From positions 1 to 11,891 of the forward strand of contig JAAYXG010000475.1 in the NCBI GenBank assembly GCA_012516015.1: DNA of 11,891 bases. Direction: 5' to 3'. The DNA is from Lysobacteraceae bacterium (GTDB lineage Bacteria; Pseudomonadota; Gammaproteobacteria; Steroidobacterales; Steroidobacteraceae). Shown piece after piece: positions 6,851 through 11,891 of this stretch (the first letter of the stretch is position 1; each line of letters starts with the position of its first letter). The translations under genes were made by a program, and so were the position numbers. The notes under the pieces were generated by a model. That model saw only the letters and a program-made list of their open reading frames with translations. It was not told the DNA's origin and did no database searches.

Positions 6851-8674
6851 ATGACGGCGTCGTCACCAACACTCCGACTTGATCGCGACCCGCGGGATGT
6901 CGAGGCGCTCGTGCGCCTCGTGCCCCTCTTCGCGGATCTCGAGCCACGGCTGCTGGATGCGATCGTCGCGCGGATTCGTTGGTTCTCATTGCCTGGAGGT
7001 ACCACCCTGTTCGAAGCGGGAGATGCCCCCGATGCATTGTATTTCGTCGCGAGCGGGAGCTTGGGTGCGTTCACCGTGACACCGAGCGGCCACCGACGCT
7101 CTATCGGGCGGATCAGCGCCGGAGAAACGGTCGGCGAAATGGCGCTCATCTCCGGGAAGCCGCGCAATGCCACGGTGATCGCTTTGCGCGATTCAGAGCT
7201 CGGACGGTTCTCGCGCGACGACTTCGAGGCGTTGATGCTGTCGCACCCCGCCGGCTTGCTGCGCCTTTCGCAGTTGATGGTGCAACGTCTGGAATCGACG
7301 CAGCAACAAACGCGCGGCAATCAAGCCATTCCGCGCACGATTGCCGTTGCGCCGCACTCGCTCGCGGACGATGCGACCGAGTTCGCTACGAAGCTCGCAA
7401 GCGAGCTCAGGCAGCTCGGCCGCACGGAGCTCGTCTGGAATCGCCACGGCGTGAATCACACGAGCGCATGGTTTCATGCGCTCGAGCGCGCGAACGATTT
7501 CGTCGTATATGTGTGCGACGTCGAGCCGAGCAAGTGGAGCAAGCTGTGCCTGAGGCAAGCGGACGCGGTGTTGCTGCTCGCGCGCGCCGACGGCACGCCT
7601 AGCGAATGGCGTGCGCTGCACGCGGAGCTGCCGCGCTCGATGATCGCGCAACGCATGGAGATGGTGCTCTTGCACGAAGGCCGCGTCGCTCGCGGCGCCG
7701 CCGCGCGCTGGCTCAATCTCAAACCCGCCCTGTCGCATCATCACGTGCGCGCTCCGCGAGACATTGCGCGGCTCGCTCGCGCGATAACGGGCCATGCGCT
7801 CGGTGTCGTGTTGTCGGGAGGAGGGGCACGCGGCTTTGCGCACTTAGGGGTACTGCGCGCGATTCGCGAAGCCGGTATCGAAGTCGATGCCATCGGCGGC
7901 ACGAGCATCGGTGCCGTGATCGCGGCGGGCTTTGCCTCCGAATGGGACGATCGCGAGCTGGTCGAACGCGTGCGGCGCAGCTTCGTCGAAACCAATCCCG
8001 TCAGCGACTACACGATACCGCTCGTCGCGCTCGCGTCCGGACGCAAAGTGACGGGCTTGCTCAAGCGCGAGTTCGAAGACGCCGTCATCGAGGACCTGCC
8101 GACGCCGTACTTCTGCGTCTCGACGAACTTGAGCTCCGGGCAAATCGCCGTGCACCGCCGCGGGGAGCTGTGGCGCTGGTTACGCGCAAGCGTGGCGATC
8201 CCCGGCGTGCTGCCTCCGGTCGTTCACAATGCGGAGCTGTTCGTCGACGGTGCGACGATCAACAACTTGCCCGTGGACGTGATGCGCGAAGCGCGTGTGG
8301 GCAAGATCATCGGGGTGGATGTCGGCGCCGATCGCGCATTTACCACCGACAGTGTCGATTCCGACGCGCCACCCTTCTGGCGAGTCTTTAGATGGTTTCG
8401 CGGGCGCAAGCACCGTATCAACATCCTGCAAATTCTGTGGCGCGCCGGCATGGTGAACAGCGCTGCGAATACCGCAAGCCGTCGCGAGCTATCCGATCTG
8501 TTGCTGCAGCCGCCGCTCGAGCAAATCGACATGTTGAACTGGCGCGCCTTCGATCGCGCGATAGAAGCCGGCTACGCGTACGCGAGCGCAAAGCTCGAGA
8601 AGTCGTCCTTCGCCTCTGGGAAGCAGTTTTCCATTACTGCCGCGGCAGCAGAAAGCGCATGCCCTGATGGTTGA
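6851..8674 (+). CDS. Cyclic-nucleotide-binding domain and patatin-like phospholipase (neuropathy target esterase-like)
   Basis: This 607-residue protein joins a cyclic-nucleotide-binding domain (about 25-150) to a patatin esterase domain (about 316-500). In the first, FEAGDAPDALYFVASGSLGAF is followed by the phosphate-binding cassette GETVGEMALISGKPRNATV. There E96 and R105 match the residues that contact ribose and phosphate in CRP-like domains, so ligand binding is plausible. A linking region (about 162-300) resembles the alpha/beta segment found between these domains in NTE proteins. The patatin domain has the oxyanion loop GGGARGFAHLG (323-333), the nucleophile elbow GTSIG with Ser352, and the catalytic dyad Asp466 in DGA. 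All catalytic parts are present, so it should hydrolyse acyl esters such as lysophospholipids, probably at the inner membrane. No transmembrane segment stands out. It is divergent from tetR and convergent with gspB, overlapping that gene's end by 41 bases. Its tail after about 585 looks unconserved. Confidence 0.92.
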   Translation: MTASSPTLRLDRDPRDVEALVRLVPLFADLEPRLLDAIVARIRWFSLPGGTTLFEAGDAPDALYFVASGSLGAFTVTPSGHRRSIGRISAGETVGEMALISGKPRNATVIALRDSELGRFSRDDFEALMLSHPAGLLRLSQLMVQRLESTQQQTRGNQAIPRTIAVAPHSLADDATEFATKLASELRQLGRTELVWNRHGVNHTSAWFHALERANDFVVYVCDVEPSKWSKLCLRQADAVLLLARADGTPSEWRALHAELPRSMIAQRMEMVLLHEGRVARGAAARWLNLKPALSHHHVRAPRDIARLARAITGHALGVVLSGGGARGFAHLGVLRAIREAGIEVDAIGGTSIGAVIAAGFASEWDDRELVERVRRSFVETNPVSDYTIPLVALASGRKVTGLLKREFEDAVIEDLPTPYFCVSTNLSSGQIAVHRRGELWRWLRASVAIPGVLPPVVHNAELFVDGATINNLPVDVMREARVGKIIGVDVGADRAFTTDSVDSDAPPFWRVFRWFRGRKHRINILQILWRAGMVNSAANTASRRELSDLLLQPPLEQIDMLNWRAFDRAIEAGYAYASAKLEKSSFASGKQFSITAAAAESACPDG

Positions 8675-9386
8675 GCACGACGCCGTCGCTTCTGATGCGC
8701 TCGATCGTCGGTCCTTCTGCTAGCGCTTGTCCCTCGACATACTTACGCATGTTCACGAAGACGAATCGCTCGGCGGGGACCGGCGAGTGGACATGAATAT
8801 CTAGATGCATGTCCGGAAGGTGGGTGCCGCTCGCCCTCAAGGCTTGCAACGTCGGCAGCACTTCATTCGATTCCTCAGGTGCCGCCGGCGTGCCGGGGCG
8901 AGTGAGTGCCGGTGCCGTTTCGATCGGTCGTACGATCGGCGGTCCTTCCGGCACCTTCGCGGCGGCCGCCAAATTCGGACGATCGAGCGGATAGGAGGCG
9001 TCTGCTGGGAATCCCTCGACCGCGGCTTCGTCGGCCAGCGAACGTACCGCTGGGTTGCTGACAGTCGGCTGCGTCGGGCGGGGCTGGCGTTCTGGAGCGC
9101 GTGCGATCGGTGTCGCTTGTTGCGCGGGCGCGGGCGCAGGTTGCGCGGGTGCGTGGGCAGGCGGTTCGCTCGTCGTCACGGCGACGGACGCAGAGGTCGT
9201 CTCGCCGTCGCGCAACAGCACGAACAGCAGCACGGCGAGGTTCAGGAGGAGCAAGCCGCCCACGGCGAATGCCCACCACGGCTTCTCTTCGCGCCTTGCG
9301 GCGACTTGAACGTCGGCGAGCGAAGGACCGACCACGCGCTGGCGCGCGTTCTCCGATTTCTTGAGCGCCTCGAGAATGAAGCTCAT
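8634..9386 (-). CDS. gspB: General secretion pathway protein GspB (ExeB-like)
   Basis: This 250-residue protein begins with MSFILEALKKSE, the hallmark N-terminus of GspB/ExeB proteins. It then has one membrane segment at about 37-58 (WWAFAVGGLLLLNLAVLLFVLL) and a Pro/Ala/Gln-rich periplasmic linker at about 70-170. The C-terminal GspB domain is at about 175-249 and ends in SDGVVLNHQGMRFLLPR, a region related to the pilus-assembly and secretin-chaperoning PilP/GspC type of fold. With GspA it forms an inner-membrane complex that helps the type II secretion secretin cross the peptidoglycan and assemble in the outer membrane. Its ATG overlaps the gspA stop (ATGA, 9386-9383) and AGGAG lies seven bases upstream, so the two are translated as a pair. 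Its last 41 bases overlap the 3' end of the convergent esterase gene. No other type II secretion gene is in the window. Confidence 0.9.
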   Translation of the reverse strand: MSFILEALKKSENARQRVVGPSLADVQVAARREEKPWWAFAVGGLLLLNLAVLLFVLLRDGETTSASVAVTTSEPPAHAPAQPAPAPAQQATPIARAPERQPRPTQPTVSNPAVRSLADEAAVEGFPADASYPLDRPNLAAAAKVPEGPPIVRPIETAPALTRPGTPAAPEESNEVLPTLQALRASGTHLPDMHLDIHVHSPVPAERFVFVNMRKYVEGQALAEGPTIERIRSDGVVLNHQGMRFLLPRQ

Positions 9387-11050
9387 CCGGACGCTCCTGC
9401 GCTCGTCGAGTCTTGAGCGATCAGAAGCGGCGCGTTCGCGGAGTTTGCGAGCGCGTCGAGAACGATCTGTGTCTGCACGCCTGCAATGCCATCGACGCGC
9501 AAGCGGTGACGACGCTGAAAGTCTTCGACCATCTGCACGAGCTCCTCGTCGTAGTAGTCGCTTGCTCCTTCTTCGGTCGGCCGCCCTTGGACGGCGTTCA
9601 ACGTTTGGCGCAACCAGCGCACGCCTTCACCTTGCATGCCGGCAGAGAGCGCGCGCGGCGTGCGGACCTGCGGACGCCATAGCACGAGATAGTCGCCGAA
9701 CCAAAATCGGGAGATCGATGCGATCGGCACGTCGAAATCCTCGCTCGGCATTCTGATATGCGCAGTCGTCGAGTCCAGGCCCGCAACGACCACTTGATGC
9801 GCATCGCCGCGATCGTCGACGAGCGTCAGAATCGCCGGCCGATTGAGCGTGCGCAGCTGACCCCACGAGCCTTGCTGGTACACGCATTCCAATCCTTGTG
9901 CGAGCGCTTGATCGCAAGGCCGGCCGTTCGCGGGATCGAAGTGTCCGCCCCACAACGAGAACAGCTGCGCGAATGCCGCTTCCGTACTCGTCTCGCCGGC
10001 GTGGGTTTCTAGCAGGACCGCCATATCGTGGTCGGCAACGTCTGCGACCTGCGAGACGGGCGTCGGTTCGGCGGTCATCGGCGCGGGCTCGGGAGCTTGC
10101 GAGTCAGCCGCCGCGACCGCCGGTGAGGAGGGCGTTGCACGATAGGTATCGAGGAGCAGCCACACGGCAAGCGCGAGCACCGCGATGCCGATCGCCGCCG
10201 AGCTGGTCACGAGTAGGCGCAACCAAGGCGGGCTGAACGAGCGGCCGTAGACTTCCGAAGCCGCAGCGCGGATCAGGCTCGGACCGATTCGATGTTGCTC
10301 TTGCGTAAACGCGCCCAACAACGCGCGGTCGCAGATGACGTTGATGATGCGGGGGACGCCGTCGCTCAAGCGATGCACCTCGCGCAGCGCCGCCGGTGTG
10401 AAGATCTCGCCGTTTGCGCCGGCGACTTTCAAACGATGCCGAACATAGGCGGCTGTCTCGGCTTTCGAAAGCGGGGCGAGGTGGTAGCGCCCGGTGATGC
10501 GCTGCGCGAGCTGCCGCAGCTCGACCCGAGCAAGGACCTCGCGCAGCTCCGGCTGCCCGATGAGGATAATTTGGAGGAGCTTGTGCGAAGCGGTCTCGAG
10601 ATTGGTCAGCAAGCGTACTTGCTCCAACGTCTCGGGCGTCAGATTCTGCGCCTCATCGACGATGACCACGATTCGTCGGCCCTTTGCGTGCGCCTCGAGC
10701 AAGCGCTTGTTCAGAATATCGACGAGATCTTTGATGCTGTCGGTGTCCTCGTCTCGAACGAAGATTCCCAGCTCTTCGCAAATCGTGAGCACGAACTGAA
10801 GCGGGGTGAGCTGTGGGTTGAGGATGACGGCCACCTCGGCATGACCGGGCATCCTTTCCAATAGCGAGCGCACGACGGTGGTCTTGCCCGTACCGACCTC
10901 GCCGGTCAGTTGGATGAATCCGCCAGCTTCGTTGATCCCGTACAGCAGATGGGCGAGCGCCTCCGCATGCCGCTCGCTCATGAAGAGGTAGCGGGGATCG
11001 GGGGTGATGGCGAAAGGCTTTTCGCCAAGGCCGAAAAAGCTCGTGTACAT
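9383..11050 (-). CDS. gspA: General secretion pathway ATPase GspA (ExeA-like) with periplasmic peptidoglycan-binding domain
   Basis: This 555-residue inner-membrane ATPase starts with MYTSFFGLGEKPFAITPDPRY, the conserved ExeA start. An AAA+ domain (about 1-265) shows Walker A GEVGTGKTT (50-58), Walker B VVIVDEAQ (128-135, D132 and E133), the polar IILIGQPELR strand (161-170) and a sensor-2 region GVPRIINVICDRAL (231-244). One transmembrane helix follows at about 279-300. Outside, a segment at about 350-440 is weakly reminiscent of a peptidase C39-like fold. A peptidoglycan-binding type 1 domain at about 466-534 follows (QGEGVRWLRQTLNAVQ, then VEDFQRRHRLRVDGIAG). In ExeA the outer part binds peptidoglycan and ATP use drives secretin assembly with GspB, which is encoded next with a four-base overlap. 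ATG 11050 matches the family start, although only a weak ribosome-binding sequence precedes it. The gene is divergent from yadG across a palindrome-rich gap. Confidence 0.93.
   Translation of the reverse strand: MYTSFFGLGEKPFAITPDPRYLFMSERHAEALAHLLYGINEAGGFIQLTGEVGTGKTTVVRSLLERMPGHAEVAVILNPQLTPLQFVLTICEELGIFVRDEDTDSIKDLVDILNKRLLEAHAKGRRIVVIVDEAQNLTPETLEQVRLLTNLETASHKLLQIILIGQPELREVLARVELRQLAQRITGRYHLAPLSKAETAAYVRHRLKVAGANGEIFTPAALREVHRLSDGVPRIINVICDRALLGAFTQEQHRIGPSLIRAAASEVYGRSFSPPWLRLLVTSSAAIGIAVLALAVWLLLDTYRATPSSPAVAAADSQAPEPAPMTAEPTPVSQVADVADHDMAVLLETHAGETSTEAAFAQLFSLWGGHFDPANGRPCDQALAQGLECVYQQGSWGQLRTLNRPAILTLVDDRGDAHQVVVAGLDSTTAHIRMPSEDFDVPIASISRFWFGDYLVLWRPQVRTPRALSAGMQGEGVRWLRQTLNAVQGRPTEEGASDYYDEELVQMVEDFQRRHRLRVDGIAGVQTQIVLDALANSANAPLLIAQDSTSAGASG
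9394..9398 (-). promoter_or_regulatory. Ribosome binding site of gspB inside the end of gspA
   Basis: AGGAG on the minus strand sits seven bases before ATG 9386, within the final codons of gspA. With the ATGA stop/start overlap it supports translational coupling of the two proteins, which act as one complex. Confidence 0.65.
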
Positions 11051-11409
11051 ATCGACTTATCGGAGGTCGCCCGAGCTTCGAACGAAGGGCTCGACATCAT
11101 GATGCCCGCTCGCGCGGGCCGGTGCAAAGCACTCTCTTTTCGGGTCGTCCTGCCCTAATATTCCCGTCCCATCGCTCCGTCCATCGGTTCCCGCACTCTC
11201 GCCGCAGGGGCACGTCGCCAGGCTGAGACGTGCCGAGACGATCGGCGCTTCTCGGGTTTCAGAGGGATGGCATGGTCGTTAGTTCACTTCAGTCGTGATT
11301 CGAGGCGCCTTGCCGCTTCGCACATCGGCCGATAGGCTTCGCGCGCATTCGGTGGGTCGGAGCTGCTCCGGCCGCTACTGTCTATACGTCAACCGGCAAT
11401 GCAATTCGA
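11051..11409. other. 359-base divergent non-coding region between gspA and yadG with several palindromes
   Basis: I find no supportable gene on either strand; the open frames here are short or are shadows of yadG. The region holds several dyads. There is a bulged hairpin CGAGCTTCG...CGAAGGGCTCG (11072-11093) and a 10-bp palindrome CATCATGATG (11095-11104). GCCCGC-TCGC-GCGGGC follows (11104-11119), then an 8-bp perfect inverted repeat GGCACGTC...GACGTGCC with a ten-base loop (11209-11234). ATCGGCCGAT (11324-11333) and CGGAGC-T-GCTCCG (11358-11370) lie nearer yadG. None is followed by a clear T-run, so they do not look like terminators. Promoters of both flanking genes must lie here, but I see no strong -35/-10 pair; TATACG at 11383-11388 is a possible -10 for yadG. 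Confidence 0.55.
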
Positions 11410-11891
11410 ATGAAAGCCCTCTCGTTCCGCCAGCTCACCAAAACCTATAAGAACGGCGTCCGCGCGCTGAAGGGCATCGACTTGGACGTCGAGGAGCGGG
11501 ACTTCTTCGCCCTTCTGGGGCCGAACGGCGCGGGTAAGACGACCGCCATCGGCATCGTTACCTCGCTCGTCAACAAGACGAGCGGAAAGGTCGAGGTGTT
11601 CGGGTACGACCTCGATACGCAGTTGGCGCTCGCGAAGTCTTGCATCGGCGTCGTGCCGCAAGAGGTCAACTTCAATCAATTCGAAACCGTCTCGACGATT
11701 CTGATCAACCAGGCTGGCTTTTACGGGTTGCCGCGGCGCATCGCCCACGACCGCCTCGAGAAGTATCTGACTGCGCTGCAGCTCTGGGACAAGCGCAACA
11801 GCGTTTCGCGCACGCTGTCCGGCGGCATGAAGCGCCGGCTCATGATTGCCCGAGCGCTCATGCACGAGCCGAAGCTCCTGATCCTCGATGA
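11410..11891 (+). CDS. yadG: ABC-2-type transporter ATP-binding protein, YadG-like, N-terminal part
   Basis: From ATG 11410 the frame stays open to the window edge for 160 codons. It encodes the nucleotide-binding subunit of an ABC exporter, a cytoplasmic ATPase that pairs with an ABC-2 membrane permease, probably encoded next. Visible motifs are Walker A GPNGAGKTT (37-45), the Q-loop VVPQE (Q84), the ABC signature LSGGMKRR (137-144) and the start of Walker B LLILD (D160 at the edge). The stretches GIVTSLVNKTSGKVEVFGYDL and LSGGMKRRLMIARALMHEP, together with QAGFYGL, are very like Escherichia coli YadG, whose transported substrate is not established to my knowledge. No Shine-Dalgarno sequence is obvious before the ATG. 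A four-codon frame (ATG 11399, stop 11411-11413) overlaps the start as ATGA, probably by chance. The protein's C-terminal third and its partner lie outside the window. Confidence 0.88.
   Translation, partial: MKALSFRQLTKTYKNGVRALKGIDLDVEERDFFALLGPNGAGKTTAIGIVTSLVNKTSGKVEVFGYDLDTQLALAKSCIGVVPQEVNFNQFETVSTILINQAGFYGLPRRIAHDRLEKYLTALQLWDKRNSVSRTLSGGMKRRLMIARALMHEPKLLILD

Noticed and set aside
11201..11240. TPP-riboswitch-like GGGGCAC...GGCTGAGA sequence
   Set aside because: The short matches lie within an 8-bp inverted repeat, but the rest of the thi element, such as the CTGATCTGG-like segment and its partner stems, is missing and no thiamine gene is nearby.
11267..11335. A 22-codon plus-strand frame starting ATGGCATGGTCG
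   Set aside because: It has no properly spaced ribosome-binding site, no recognisable feature and could easily occur by chance.
11399..11413. Four-codon upstream frame overlapping the yadG start as ATGA
   Set aside because: It has no ribosome-binding site and no rare or regulatory codon pattern, so it is most simply a chance ATG.
1..11891. Search for a defence island, toxin-antitoxin pair, biosynthetic cluster or mobile element
   Set aside because: All sizeable genes belong to ordinary envelope, regulatory or metabolic families; there is no transposase, integrase, nuclease or modular synthetase, and base composition looks uniform by eye.

Overview
The window is a GC-rich, densely coded stretch of a Gram-negative chromosome. 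A tripartite envelope efflux system, a GspA/GspB type II secretion accessory pair and a YadG-like ABC ATPase together suggest a gammaproteobacterium, possibly of the Xanthomonadales/Nevskiales/Steroidobacter type. That placement is inference from gene content and base composition; no rRNA or phylogenetic marker is present. I see no insertion sequence, phage gene, CRISPR array, tRNA or rRNA.

Left part (1-6620, all on the minus strand, so transcription runs right to left). A TetR/AcrR-type repressor gene (5967-6620) is followed by a three-gene efflux operon: a TolC-type outer-membrane factor (4456-5898), a lipoprotein membrane-fusion protein (3360-4451) and an HAE1-type RND pump (235-3330). The three genes are separated by only 4 and 29 bases. 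Together they should form a proton-driven pump spanning both membranes, with the TetR protein as the likely local repressor. Candidate operators lie in front of both tetR and the efflux operon. Downstream of the pump gene, after a large inverted array of seven-base repeats (135-220), comes the 5' end of a cystathionine gamma-synthase-family PLP enzyme (1-122) that leaves the window.

Middle (6621-8674). A 230-base divergent region carries three adjacent dyad symmetries on the tetR side and a structured leader on the other side. The plus-strand gene it precedes encodes a 607-residue protein with a cyclic-nucleotide-binding domain fused to a patatin-like serine esterase, a bacterial relative of neuropathy target esterase.

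Right part (8634-11891). gspA and gspB form a translationally coupled minus-strand pair (ATGA overlap). They converge on the esterase gene and overlap its 3' end by 41 bases. A 359-base non-coding region rich in palindromes separates gspA from a divergent plus-strand gene for an ABC-2-type ATPase very like YadG, cut by the window edge.

I found no convincing new system. The items most worth checking are the heptamer-repeat element, the dyad cluster and operator-bearing promoter of the efflux locus, the cyclic-nucleotide-binding esterase, the extra periplasmic domain of GspA and the palindrome-rich gspA/yadG intergenic region.
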